64,000 nt of DNA, taken from NCBI GenBank assembly GCA_031472005.1, contig PZJY01000008.1, forward strand, positions 682,001 to 746,000. The letters run 5' to 3'. The stretch's first letter is position 1. Each line of letters begins with the position of its first letter. The translations under genes and the position numbers were made by a program. Source of the DNA: Tetracladium setigerum (lineage: Eukaryota; Ascomycota; Leotiomycetes; Helotiales). Shown piece by piece: positions 43,538 through 54,160 of this stretch. The notes below the pieces were generated by a model. The model ran no database searches. It was not told the DNA's origin and saw only the letters and a list, made by a program, of their open reading frames with translations.

Positions 43538-44906
43538 GGTGTTTGATTTGGGCGATAAATTGTTTGGTGGAAGACAGTAATAATAGCAAAATAATTCAAG
43601 TAACAGAAGGTTTTTAACACCGAGAGAGCAAAAGGTTTGAAGCCGGATGTAAATTTGTCTCACACCTTCTTTACCAAGACATAACTCCAACCTTCGGTTG
43701 TTGAAGAATTTGACTTCCCATGACTCATCGAGTTAAGACTCAAGAATTTAGGTATGCATGCCTGATGCAGAAGGTGCCAAGTTATATGATTGTTGGAATA
43801 AGCTCGGCTGCAGCAACCTGCAGTTGAACCGAGATATATGTACCTCCGTATATAGATACCAAGACCCTGTTATCCACAAGTTTTACTCTGTTGTCCCGGA
43901 TATAGTTGCCGAGATGCGCTGGACACTTCCAGATAGATTTTCTTTTCTTTAATTGGGTTTGTGTCGTGCAGATACGCGGCTTGTGTTTGTTGGATGACGG
44001 TTAATGCTTCGTACAGGACGACCCCGCAGTCATTGACCCCATATATGATGCTATTTATCTACACACATGATTCATGCATAGGTAACCACTAAATCAATAC
44101 TGTGAAAGGGGGCAGAACCCAAAGCACGTAACGAAAGAAATAATAATAAAACATTAAAAAGATTACTTAATATAATCTTATTAACTAAAACTTATTAGCT
44201 CTTTATCATATTCAATCCTTTTAACTACTCTTATATGTAATTACGATTACAATTGAAGGATAAGTTTTAATAAGAAAAGGAGCGCGTTCATTTATATAAG
44301 GGTTCGTTAGGAGCTATATACAATATAAAACTTAATACTATTTATATAATATTAAGCTAAATCACTTAGACTTCAGGTTATATGATTATGTAGCTATATA
44401 AGGAAAATCAGTGTCAAGGAAATTATATAATATGATAACAAAAAAGTAAAGAAAAGATCCGGGCAATAAAACCCCGTCACAATACAAATCCTTCTTTTAG
44501 TACATGTTGAAGAGCCATATCGAGTCTGGCAGTCGTTAGGATGGATTTAACCTCGAGAGAATGTATACTAGTAGAAAGTTAAATCTTAGGAGTTGAATTC
44601 GATGATAAACTGATCAATTGACCATTATATTATTAGTCTTAAATTTCTCCATGAAAATTCAAATTTGCATGAAAAGTGGATGGAGAATTCATCAAAATAG
44701 GTTTGAACGCTAAAATCGGTTAAAAGGTCTTCATTTTGTTCAATTTTCATGGAGAATTGAATGAAAAATATTTTTGGGCTTCAAATACTTGCCCTATTGA
44801 CAGTCGATAGAGGGAAGAATACTGCTAGGAGAAGGGCTGGCCAGATGAAAGATTTACAAAAACAAAACACCCTCTAGCATCCAACTCCCTGACTTCTAAG
44901 CCGACT
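43538..44906. other. AT-rich, probably RIP-mutated intergenic tract
   Basis: About 1.37 kb with no gene. From about 44060 to 44800 the sequence is strongly A/T-rich with many TTAA and TATA steps and few CpG, the look of a repeat mutated by RIP. It lies at the left border of the duplicated block starting with the NmrA-like gene. Confidence 0.6.
44645..44756. repeat. short inverted repeat inside the AT-rich tract
   Basis: TTCTCCATGAAAATTCAA at 44645-44662 is the reverse complement of 44739-44756 apart from one base; the arms are 76 bp apart. It could be a small MITE-like remnant or the end of a degraded element. Confidence 0.55.
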
Positions 44907-45863
44907 TTAGATCCCAGCAATCTGCTTGATGACTTGCTTAACCTCCTCGTCGGTCAACGCTTGCACATCGAGGAGCTCGTTGTCATTCTTCTTCGGTACC
45001 CCAACAAAACCCGGCGTAGAAATTGAATACCGAATCATATCACCAATGACCTTGAAGTTCACATTGCCAGCCTTCAACTCATTCATAGCCTCCTCAAACG
45101 CCTTGTCCATGTCTACCCTCTGAATCTGCCAGCCTTCTTCACCCAGTGCCTCCTTCGCCAGCTCCGACAGGTCTTTCTGGCTCTTCTGGATATTGTAAAT
45201 GTGGCAAATTCGGTTCGTAGTTTGTTCCGGTTTGGAAAGAACATTCACAACAGCTTCACTGACGGATGACATAAGGGTCCATGGGACCACCATCGTACCA
45301 TCGTTCATGTAGTCGATCTTCTTGTTGACGAGATCAATTCCGACGAACCCCATACGAAGGCCCCAATCCAGGAATGCGGTGTTAGACACAGCTGTCCAGG
45401 TAATCTTGTTCTCATTGCCGAGTTTCTGGATGTATTGATAGACAGCACTTTTCCCCTGGAAAGGTGGCAAAGCTCGTGCCTTGGTATTTTCAGGGTCTGA
45501 GCTGAATTCGGCCGGTAAAACACGGTATACACCAGCAGCTACTGCAGCGTCAATCAAACGAATGGATAAACTTGGATCCGGGGTTGAGGTAGCGTCAACG
45601 AGAGCGTCTTGGCCCTTCAGAGTCTCGGTTAAAGAGGAGACTGAATCGAAGTCAACCACCTTGACGGTGACCCTAGAAGGGAGGTCGTCCCGGCCTTTGC
45701 GAACAAGAAGCGTGATATTGAAGCGATCTTGAGCAATCAGAGCTTTTAGAATAGCGGATCCAAGACTTCCAGTGGACTGAGACTACTTAGTAGAGCACTC
45801 AAGTGGGACTGTGGAACGAAGACTTACGCCCGCAAGAGCAACATTCTTGATTTCTTGTGCCAT
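44907..45863 (-). CDS. NmrA-like / isoflavone-reductase-family NAD(P)-binding protein
   Basis: Two exons, 45863-45828 and 45776-44907, joined by a 51-bp GTAAGT...TCTCAG intron; 301 residues. The N-terminus forms the Rossmann dinucleotide motif across the junction (NVALAGSTGSLGSAIL, a GxxGxxG pattern), followed by a TLLVRKGR segment typical of NADPH-preferring NmrA/IFR proteins. Then come GQDALVDATSTPDPSLSIRL, a YRVLPAEFSSDP block and WTAVSNTAFLDWGLRMGF, all normal for fungal members. Such proteins act as oxidoreductases or as redox-sensing regulators. In this window it is the first gene of a three-gene unit (NmrA, NADPH oxidase, PfpI) that has been duplicated; a broken copy of its 5' end lies at about 48030-48127. 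Its substrate is not known. Confidence 0.88.
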
Positions 45864-46854
45864 TGGATAGTGATAAGTGGTGGTGTGTTTGTGGTTGATT
45901 GAGTTGATAACAGTTTTGGAGCTGAATACTGCAGTATAAGATGTGTTGATGTGGTGGTGGGAGTTTCTGTCTGGGAGACCTTCCACTGGTCTTAACTACT
46001 TCACCATCCATACAGCTTTCATGTGACGGGAACAATAAGATTTTGGATTTGTAACGATTGTCTAGCCATGATTAATCATTGCACTCGCGGCTTACCATAG
46101 CAATGCTGGAATAGTGTGCAAAATACCGTGGAGATTGTGTTCCGGTGGGTTTGAGACTTTGAGTATGTGCCGCAAGCGTATATCAGACAGTAAAGTGGCT
46201 TGCGAGGGAGAGGAGACCGGATGCCACAACAAATGTCATTCCGCGAACCACGACGAACCTCCGTGTGAATAGTAATAAAGACGCTACGCTTCGGAGCTGC
46301 CCCACACCTTCCCAAGATGATCAAGGTTTCCGCCAAGCAAGAGTTTCAGAGTCTTGGCAATTAATGCTCTCACACTTAAGACATCCTGCCATTATTGGAC
46401 GAATCAGCTTGGTTCCACCGGCAAGTCGAGTAGTCCATGCTTCTATCTATGCACAATCTTTCACCCATCATTCGAAATGCGGGGATGACTAGGACTATCT
46501 AGAATCCATTGTACACTGATGCGACAGGCTGCTTTGTCTGCGACACAGCAAATCCTAAATCTCCAGTTGCAGGTGCCGCACTTGGCACTTTGCGTTGGAG
46601 AATCTTGTAATTGCCACTTCTACGGCTTTGAGCATCATATTTGAGGTGTTCTGTACTGTATTTGCATGATTTGGGTGGATTTCTACGTGGCATTGGATTT
46701 TGATTATCACTTATACGGCTCTAATAATCGGTTCTGAGGAAATCCCATAGGCTACTGCATTTAGATGATCCTAGTAGTGCGCGTAGCATTGTAAGCGAGT
46801 CGATAAGATGTACTCTCCTCTGCGAGGCATGGTGACGGTGGAACACTATCATCC
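45864..46854. other. NmrA upstream region and NADPH-oxidase remnant (unit A)
   Basis: No intact gene. From about 45990 this stretch parallels 52945-53340 and then isolated parts of the oxidase gene at 54161-55967. The remnant proper is listed separately. The last 250 bp has no recognised content. Confidence 0.6.
46280..46600 (+). pseudogene. NADPH oxidase remnant (unit A copy)
   Basis: Three pieces match the intact oxidase region in order. The segment at 46300-46355 (CACCTTCCCAAGATG, then GGTTTCCGCCAAGCAA) parallels the oxidase upstream region at 53245-53300. The segment at 46385-46450 (CTTGGTTCCACCGGCAAGTCG) matches the exon-2 codons for ESTWFHRQVAYS at about 54490-54535. The segment at 46512-46580 (ATGCGACAGGCTGCTTTGT, GCGACACAGC, TTGCAGGTGC) matches exon 3 at about 54825-54885. 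Between them large parts are deleted, and stops (for example TAG in AGTCGAGTAGTCC) are present. It is a non-functional, shrunken duplicate. Confidence 0.8.
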
Positions 46855-47544
46855 TCAGACTATGCCCCAAGCATCATTCCTCCTCTCGAACTCTGCAACC
46901 TCAGCCACCCAATCCGCGGCTTCCTTGCCAGCGAACTGCTCGTAGATCCAGAGACTGGTGTCAATTCCTGAGCTTACACCGCCGGCATTTACAATTCGAA
47001 CCCCCGCGTCCGTTGTTCCTGCATCCACCCATCGTTTCTGTGTAATCGTGATTTTCGAATCACCGCCAGCAGCTTGATCTGCAACCTGCTTGAGCAGATC
47101 GAAGTCCAAATGATGTGTTGTTACTGTGCGATTGGAGAGCACGCCAGATGCGGCGAGGAGGATGGCGCCTGTGCATACAGACTGGAGGAATCTCTTGCTG
47201 CCTTGTTCGCGAGGTGGTAGGGAAGCAAATTTTCTGATCAGGGAGGAGAGCTCTCTGCCTTCGTTCGATGAGATCAAGGATTTAATCACGTCGCCGTGCG
47301 AACCCGGAATGACCAAAATGTCGTACTCCTCAATTCTAGCTGCTATTTCTTCAAACGTGGCATTCGGAACATAGACCAAGGCGCTGGACTGGACTCTGAT
47401 AGGGTTGTGGTGGGCGAATGAGACTATTTCGAAGTTTTGTTCGGCGGATTGGAAGGGTTGGGCGCTGTATATTTCGACCGGACCACTGAAATCCAGAAGA
47501 TCACCTCCGGGAAAGAGATAAACGGCGACTCTGTACAAAGCCAT
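46855..47544 (-). CDS. DJ-1/PfpI-family protein
   Basis: Single-exon protein of 229 residues of the class-I glutamine-amidotransferase-like DJ-1/PfpI superfamily, closest in look to fungal isonitrile-hydratase-like members. Seen: an opening strand VAVYLFPGGDLLDFSGPVEI with the conserved Glu24; ILVIPGSHG; and the nucleophile elbow LQSVCTGAILLAASGVL with Cys124, followed by a TTHHLDFDLL helix carrying His residues; the NAGGVSSGIDTSLW strand is also typical. Likely roles are hydration of small reactive compounds or redox/carbonyl stress handling. It is the third gene of the duplicated NmrA/oxidase/PfpI unit and the only intact copy; a broken copy of its 3' end is at 56221-56375. Confidence 0.88.
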   Translation of the reverse strand: MALYRVAVYLFPGGDLLDFSGPVEIYSAQPFQSAEQNFEIVSFAHHNPIRVQSSALVYVPNATFEEIAARIEEYDILVIPGSHGDVIKSLISSNEGRELSSLIRKFASLPPREQGSKRFLQSVCTGAILLAASGVLSNRTVTTHHLDFDLLKQVADQAAGGDSKITITQKRWVDAGTTDAGVRIVNAGGVSSGIDTSLWIYEQFAGKEAADWVAEVAEFERRNDAWGIV

Positions 47545-48029
47545 TTCAAATTATATGAGGAATGAAGAAGTCTTTTCGGAATTCTGAATTGATGAATGCG
47601 AGATCAGTTCTTTCCGCTGCCAAGTAAAGAAGTATATATAGACAGGTCGCGGATATTAGAAAAGGGAGAATGCATTGCCCCGATTCCGATTCCGTGCCGG
47701 AGCTTCGCTGATCTACTTTTTGGATGCAATATCCGGTTCAACATCCTGCTGCGACGATAGCGCGAGTGCATAATCTATACTTCGTACGGTGCCGAAATAA
47801 CGTTAAATTCACGTCTCAGTTGGGTTTAAATCGGGTGAATTAGCAGGCCAGAAGATCGGATTAATCCCAATTGCCACAAAAACAGACTTTGTAAACGCTG
47901 CCAAGTGTCATTTCGCATTGTCTTGTTGGAATACAAGCTCGCGGTATCGTTGCAAGATACTTTGAATAATTGGAGTTATAATTCCCGAGTACGAACCTGC
48001 GTTAATCCTTTCCCAATCCTTCTTGAAGT
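47545..48029. other. PfpI promoter and junction between the two units
   Basis: About 485 bp. It holds the PfpI promoter and, somewhere in this interval, the join between unit A and unit B. I cannot place the breakpoint; the stretch at 47880-48030 may contain further diverged NmrA coding sequence. Confidence 0.4.
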
Positions 48030-48127
48030 ACTCGGTTTTGATTATGAAATAGGAACGTACTCCTGCAAAACCAATGTTCTTGATTTTTTATGCTATTATA
48101 GAATAATGTATATGTGGTTAATCAAGT
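48030..48127 (-). pseudogene. remnant of the NmrA-like gene 5' end (unit B copy)
   Basis: Parallels 45822-45912 across the NmrA start: compare CCTGCAAAACCAATGTTCTTGA here with CCCGCAAGAGCAACATTCTTGA there, then TTTTTATGCTATTATAGAATAA with TTTCTTGTGCCATTGGATAGTG, and GTGGTTAATCAAGTTA with GTGGTTGATTGAGTTGA. The ATG codon is lost (ATA in place of ATG on the minus strand). The match stops at the transposon boundary and resumes beyond it at 52882. Confidence 0.7.
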
Positions 48128-48129
48128 TA

Positions 48130-48260
48130 CAGTAGAAGGCGAAATGGGTGTCGTTATTTTTTAGTTAATTCTTTTTAGCGAGGTCCAATTCTGGACTCTT
48201 GTGGCTGTGCACCCCTGCCCAGATGTACCTGGAGGTACCTTCCGTACCTCTGCAGAATTG
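48130..48260 (+). repeat. left terminal inverted repeat
   Basis: About 131 bp. The first 26 bases match the right end perfectly. After a diverged AT-rich part, a second block (TGTGGCTGTGCACCCCTGCC, then AGATGTACCTGGAGGTACC) is again shared. Similarity fades near CTGCAGAATTG at 48260. Confidence 0.85.
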
Positions 48261-49487
48261 ACGACCAACTCCACTATCAGCCCCGTCACTCCTTCCCTCC
48301 ATCGGGGCCGGGAGTTTCTATCCTAAAACCCAAGCCTGCAGCTCTAGCATAGTGTTTCCCTCCTACTAACCAAAGTGAGTGCTTATTCTCCTTGACATAC
48401 TTAATCCGCCAGCTTGCTGTTGGCAGCGCCCATGCCCCTGCCTACACCAAAGTTCTAGCCTTCCTGCCTTGTACGCTGTGAGCTCGCGTTTCGTGATAGG
48501 TATGTAAGGTACTCCCGCGGGTTCGTCCTCGGGCCTGCATCTGCATAGTCTTCTTGAGCCAACTGCCGTTGTGCCATCCAACTGTTCCCTGACCGTGTAC
48601 CCTCTATCGCCATACCCCCTCCAGGCTCGCCCACCCCCGCAGTGCTCCAAACTCTGGCTTCCTCCTTCTTTAACAGCAGCCCTGCTTCTCTCCTATATCA
48701 AGCCCTCCCAACTACGTTCGCTCTTCACTGAATGCTGCCGTCAAAAAGAGGGCGCACACCCTCCGAGCCCCGGCCGGTCGGTGAAAACTCTGCAACCTCA
48801 CCCCAGAGGTGTCCTGTCCATCCAATGCGGGCATTGCTCCCTGGGCTACCATTAGCATAGATCTGAGTAGCGTACCTGCTTGCGAGGCAGGGAATTGAAT
48901 GGTCGGATGGTTTTGATACCCATTTTGCTGGTAGTCCTCTGTTCTGAATAAGGCCATTCTGCAGCATTAAGACCAGAGTCTTAATACCTCACAACAACCT
49001 CACCAGCTCCAGCTAAATGCGCTTGTCTCCCGTTGGCTCTGTATCATACCTAGGTAAATACAGGTTCGTAGCCAGCACCACGTACAGGTGGGAGTTCGAC
49101 TTTGCCAGCCAGTAGGACACAAGAAGCTCCTTATCAATGTCGATGTGGAAGCTGTTGGTTCAATAATACGTGATAGAGCACTTGGAAAGTTGTGGGCTGG
49201 GGAAGATGCTTGGCGCGACTGAAAGAAGTCCCGGAAGTCACAACCCCTGGGTCGGACCCGACCCTAATTTCCTCTACCATGTTCTTGTCGTACTTTTCCA
49301 TTTGGTACTATTTTGCATCTTCAAGTCTGCATGTAACGAATCCGATTCGGCCTGGGACTGGCGACGTATAGATATACTCGAGTATACAAAGGAGAGACGT
49401 ACTCAAACTCCCGTCCCTTCACACCTCGAACGCTGCTGGCGGCCATTACTGTTAAGGGTTCGCAAACCTCCATCTCGCAAATCGACA
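48261..49487. other. upstream region of the DUF4246 gene within the element
   Basis: About 1.2 kb between the left inverted repeat and the DUF4246 start. No transposase piece is recognisable here. It probably carries the promoter of the cargo gene. The plus ORF from 49170 is in frame with the cargo gene, but its upstream part lacks conserved sequence. Confidence 0.5.
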
Positions 49488-51876
49488 ATGGCTTTCCCTG
49501 GGCGTCTTCTGCAGGCACGATCTGGCACCCTCTTCCGTTTCTATCCATATCTCTCCAAACTATCCTCTTCCTATCAAGTATCACAATCTGCAGCTATGTT
49601 ACACACTTATCATTATCCTGGGATTAACTATGACTTGCGTTTTCAGCCCAATTACGAAGAACCCGACTACCCCAATGGAGCTTACGGGAACATCTCAGGC
49701 GCGGAGTCTGAACTATTACCCATTCGCGAGATATTCATGATGGCCCTGATGGAGAGCTTGACCAGCAAGGCCAATTGGCACGAGAAAGTTCTGGACGAGA
49801 CAATCGTGGCCAACTGGCGAGAAGAGGCGCTGGCGCAGTCTGAGGATAAGTTATATTTGCAACTGATGCAAGACAAGACATCCGAGAAGCTCCCTATGCC
49901 ACGGTCACGTATTCTTTCAGAAATCGCCTTTGACTACGTGAGTAGCATATTATTTTGGTGGTGCAGTCTTGGTTAATTAGTGGAATTAGTGTATTAAGGA
50001 GTTGAGGGAAAAAGCTGTTCACTTCAAAATGACAGGTCTTGTTCCTTGCCTCGACGCAGGGCATGGTGCAGTCGCCAAGTCCGACACTGTTGTGACTTCG
50101 CAATTACAGAGGGATCTTCGAATGGCCTTTGAAAGACTGCGCGTCGACCAGGTATTGAATGTTGACTGGCATCCGCGCAGTGGGGAAATGGTCCAAGACT
50201 TGGTTCACCCTTCCATGTACCCCTTTATCTATGGTATTATCTTCAATCCAACCTTCTGAGGTCAAACTGATGCATTACTTTAGGTCGATCAAACTTTATC
50301 CAAGAAGAAGTTGTCGGTGTATCAGATGCTGTTGAGCAATGGGCCGGCAAGGGCGAAAAGGCACGAGTTGCTCGAGGGGGCGAGTATACTGCTCCTCCTC
50401 GCGACCGGCTTTGGGGTAATTATTCCCGCATTCCAACCGAGTATTGGTCCAGCAAGTATCAATGGCTGCCGTCGAATCTGTCATTCCAAGATAATGGGAC
50501 TGTGAAATTCACAAGCTATATCAACAACCTTCATCCGAAGAAGTACCCGGAGATATACCACACCATCGAGACACTTGTTGACAAGGCCCTTCCTGCATGG
50601 GATCAATGTCTTGTGGAATTAAATGATTACAAGAGCATTGGTGTCGGACGGCAAAAGTCGCGCTTCTCTCAGCCTAAAAGTTGCTAGTGAGTTTTTCCAA
50701 GTCACACTCTTCATCTACAATGATAGGTAACCTTTTTTTCTTCCACAGTGAGGAGGACGAACATCTATGGGAACCATTCAACGCCGAGTTACTGGCACAA
50801 CATGATATTCAACTGTCCGCAGACGACTTGGAGGGTATTGTGCTGATGTCAGAGGACGACCGCGCAAGTGAAGAGGGTAAGCTTTCAGCTGCGAAACTCC
50901 ATCAACAAGCCAACAAACTAATGCAAGTGAAGACATTCAGAAGTGCAAATGGAGATCTGTTCGCGATGCCATCCTCCCCGAACCGGATGACAACGAGAAG
51001 GTCAGCTACAGCTGCCTTGAGAGCCTTCGCGAGAAGTTCAAGAAAACCGGGCTCCAAGTCATAGTCAAGATGGCTTCGATCGAGCTGACACCCGAGAAGC
51101 CTGAATTTCCTGCGGGTGGCTGGCATGTAAGTTCTCTTGCTCAACCAGGTGCAATTCCCTTCTGACAAACAAAAATGTAGGTCGAGGGACAAATGAATGA
51201 GCATATCTGCGCCCCAGCACTATACTACCTCGACAGCGAGAACATAACACCAAGTCACCTATCCTTCCGCATGCAGACTTCAGATTATCAAGATGACCTG
51301 CAAGCCATCGCCGGCCAGGATGCCTACAACTGGCTTGAGCGTGTTTACGGCACATCGCTCGGTCCTTCGGCGGACGTAACAAATGCATGTATTCAGCACT
51401 ATGGAAATGTTAAGACTCGAGAAGGGCGTTTGCTTGCTTTTCCAAATACTTTGTACGCACCAAATCCCCCTCCTCACTCTGGCTTCAACAATTTGAATAC
51501 CTTGCATTGTTAATATGGAGCTAATGGATACTGATATTGCTATAGCCAACACCGCGTCTCCTCTTTCAAACTTCAAGATCCAACCAAACCCGGCCACAGA
51601 CGATTCATCGCGCTTTGGCTTGTTAATCCACATCGCCGTATTGTGTCGACTGCTAATGTGCCGCCTCAGCAGTTGGATTGGTGGCGTGAGAATCAGGCTG
51701 TGTCCGAGGCCAGTCAGGATCAAGGAGATAATGAGGCCGATGCAGTACCCAAGGGCTTAATGTCTTTTGAAGAGGCGGAGAAACATCGTCTCGAATTGAT
51801 TGATATCAGGAGTCGCTTTCACGAAAGTTCGGAGGCGGATTGGCAGGCAACAGAGTACAGTTTCTGCGAGCACTGA
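49488..51876 (+). CDS. DUF4246-family protein, seven exons
   Basis: Predicted 673-residue protein of the fungal DUF4246 family. Exons: 49488-49937, 49990-50233, 50284-50686, 50749-50876, 50933-51126, 51181-51452 and 51546-51876; all junctions are GT-AG and restore family sequence. Landmarks: LPIREIFMMALMESLTSK, FDYCIKELREKA, the DLVHPSMYPFIYGRS block, YWSSKYQWLPSNL with FTSYINNLHP, GGWHVEGQMNEHICAPALYY, and near the end QHRVSSFKLQDPTKPGHRRF followed by ALWLVNPH. The paired WHVEG and QHRV...GHRR segments look like the metal and 2-oxoglutarate sites of Fe(II) dioxygenases; that is inference. From ATG 49488 the first 36 residues are basic, Ser-rich and free of acid (MAFPGRLLQARSGTLFRFYP), suggesting a mitochondrial presequence; ATG 49596 would remove it. 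The gene lies inside a transposon and appears intact. Confidence 0.85.
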
Positions 51877-51999
51877 GTGGCTGGGTAGTCTGTTGTAATT
51901 TACTGTAGTCTTATTGTATCATATATATTAGCCGAGGGGAAGGAGAGGGAATAGAGTAATAAAAGAGAAAGCTTATTTAATTGAGATTGATCTTCAAAT

Positions 52000-52706
52000 A
52001 CAGTGCTAGCTCATTACGATGACAGATTTTGGCGCTGGGTATCTGCCACAGTGATGTAGCAACTGGGCAAGAAAGTCCTCAAACAAATCACAATCTGTTG
52101 ATCCGTGATATACTCGCCTTAGCATGATGCCATCTTGCGCATATGCTGGAAGAATGTGCCATCTTTTCCCGCGACCGAACTTTGTGATATGGATTGGAGA
52201 TGAACCCTTTGGAGACCACCCCCAACGTCTATGTCTAGCTCTCCCATCGCAGCCAGACTCATCCACAAAGGCAAGCTAGTTGGACTTGTACTTCGATATC
52301 CTATATAGGTAGTAGTCTCGAAGGTCGGCATTCCGTTGCCGTGCGATGCGTCGGATCGTTTTTCGTGTCTAGCCTATTAACCTTAGAGTCCGACCGATTG
52401 ATCTCTCCGATATCCCTTTACGAAATCTGCGGTAGAAGAAGTCTGCCATCTCGCATCGATATAGGTAAGGCTGTTTAATTAGCATATCGCATAGAGCTTC
52501 TTGCATAGGTAGTATAATGCGGCTATAACGGCCGACGGTCTTCGATCTTTGGGGTTAGGCATTTCGGACAACTGTCTCTTCAGACGGATTCTCTAGACGG
52601 CGCGCACGCTGCATGAGGCCTCTGTGGCTATTAGCTTGGTATCGAACCCTTCTTTTAGCAAGGCGTTGATTAAAATATGCTGTGCGGCATTCAATTGTGG
52701 CGGCAT
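52000..52706 (-). pseudogene. degraded Tc1/mariner transposase (DDE), C-terminus missing
   Basis: Reads on the minus strand from ATG 52706: an N-terminal helix-turn-helix part (PPQLNAAQHILINALLKEGF), then EQ/KQPYLYRCEMADFFYRRF, RSIGRTLRLIG, and the catalytic core FVDESGCDGRARHRRWGWSP, RGKRWHILPAYAQDG, GSTDCDLFEDFLAQLLHHCG and PKSVIVM. The first catalytic Asp is in VDES. The reading ends at PKSVIVM, directly before the DN of the second catalytic motif. Damage includes TAG after SVRAV, TAG after RLIG (a Trp codon in an intact protein, hence G-to-A) and at least one frameshift near 52510. The family is the fungal DDE_3 group. Confidence 0.85.
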
Positions 52707-52738
52707 GTTTGCTGACAAAATTGGATGACAGGAAAGAC

Positions 52739-52879
52739 CAATTCTGTTTCTGCAAGGGCAAGGCGGGTAGGTACCTCCAGGTACATCTGCGGCAGGGGTG
52801 CACAGCCACATGTGCCAAAAGTGGACCTCATTAAAAATAATTAAGTAAACAACAACGACACCCATTTCGCCTTCTACTG
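52739..52879 (-). repeat. right terminal inverted repeat
   Basis: About 141 bp, inverse of the left repeat: the terminal 26 bases are perfect and the inner GGTACCTCCAGGTACATCT and GGCAGGGGTGCACAGCCACA blocks are shared. It lies just upstream of the transposase start. Confidence 0.85.
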
Positions 52880-52881
52880 TA

Positions 52882-54160
52882 CAAACAGTACCGAAATTAA
52901 CAAATATAGTTAATATCGTAGTTCGTATTGAACAGAATTTCTATCGGTCTTCAGTCTACAGCCTTGGTGTGACGGGAGCAATCAAGTTTTCTTTGTAATG
53001 ATATCCTAATCATTACTTATTGCGCTCGAAAAGCGGGTTAAAACCAGAAGTGCCGCATCTCGCGTAGTCTCCTAGTACCATTGCTACGGGATAGTTTGTA
53101 AGGCGTGGAGATTTCTCAGCATTACTTTGCTAACATTGGAAGGTGGGCTTGAGCATCGCAAGGGTATTAGATTCGCCAGAAGAGAATGGATACCACCTTA
53201 GTACAATTAGAGTCGTCCAACTGAGATACAACAGAAGATCCACACTTCCCAAAATGGAAATGGTTTCCGCCAAGCAATACGTTCATGAGTCTGGGCGGCT
53301 GACACTCCTGGTAACTGGATAGTTCACAACCCTTAAAAATATTACTAAATAGATATACTCTACAAAACAATGTCTGCCCCTGCACCCTTGCGGCCCGCCT
53401 TTTCTTTTGTTTAACTCACCGTACGAATTTTCTATACAAAATCAACCCATCATAATCGCTTATTATAGCAACTTAAAAGGTTAGCTATAGTACGATACTA
53501 AGTCCGCATGTTACAACCAATCTTGCCCGTGGTGCTGAATGATGTTACAAGGGAGGTATCTATCTATGTATGTAAACAATTGGTGAAATTGATATACTTC
53601 AGTTTGTACCTGTAGGCAAGATTATTCGCATGAGCACAATATTGCCACGGCATTGACCCATTCTAAGACAAAGAACCTGCTCATACATTTTATGCGCGAT
53701 TTGACCACTAGGCATAGAGAGGGGGTCACACCTCCCTAGGGGTTGGAGATAGCCAGGAACAGGAATTAGGCTGAAACCAGCTCTGAAACCATGACTGCTT
53801 ATCCTCCGAATACAGAGCGAGGCATTCAACATTATTTTGCTAAGGAGTATACTCGGCACAATAAAATAATACAACTCTCAACTGCTCCTTTCTTTTATAT
53901 TTTTGTTCTTCCAACTGAAGGACTTTCTCTATTCACGACATCCTCACTTCGTTACGATGATGCAGCTAACCGATATCTTTTCAACCTAATATCTATCTTT
54001 ACGAGGGTTAGTCATTTCCGAAGCTATTTTGTGGAATTGGCAGCGGTTTCGACCTGACTGGTAAGAAATATACATCTTCGTCTCCTAATATCCGGTCTGG
54101 TACCGGCTCGGTCACAACACTCTCTCGTCTAATTTATCGCCATACTTTCATTTCCTGGCA
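52882..54160. other. unit B continuation and NADPH oxidase promoter
   Basis: About 1.3 kb. The first part (to about 53340) parallels 45912-46360 upstream of the NmrA-like gene, for example GTGTGACGGGAGCAATCAAG with ATGTGACGGGAACAATAAGA. The remainder is oxidase promoter and leader. The plus ORF at 53791-54057 has no recognised domain. Confidence 0.6.

Larger units (their letters stand above)
48130..52879. mobile_element. Tc1/mariner-type element carrying a DUF4246 cargo gene
   Basis: A 4.75-kb unit with inverted ends: the left end starts CAGTAGAAGGCGAAATGGGT and the right end is its reverse complement. It is flanked by TA on both sides (48128-48129 and 52880-52881), the target duplication of Tc1/mariner elements. 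Inside the right end is a degraded transposase on the minus strand (about 52000-52706), cut off just before the second catalytic Asp. The space where its C-terminal part should lie is taken by an intact seven-exon DUF4246 gene on the plus strand and about 1.2 kb of its upstream sequence. The insertion splits unit B of the NmrA/oxidase/PfpI duplication, and the paralogous sequence in unit A shows the uninterrupted site. Transposition must rely on transposase supplied from elsewhere. Confidence 0.75.

Noticed and set aside
48128..52881. Reading the inverted ends as two independent solo transposon ends
   Set aside because: Both outer ends carry TA, and the flanks rejoin to match the uninterrupted paralogous sequence near 45912, which favours one insertion. 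The alternative is kept as the refuting test in the finding.
53791..54057. 88-codon plus ORF upstream of the oxidase
   Set aside because: No link in frame or by plausible splice sites to the oxidase N-terminus, which is complete from ATG 54161.
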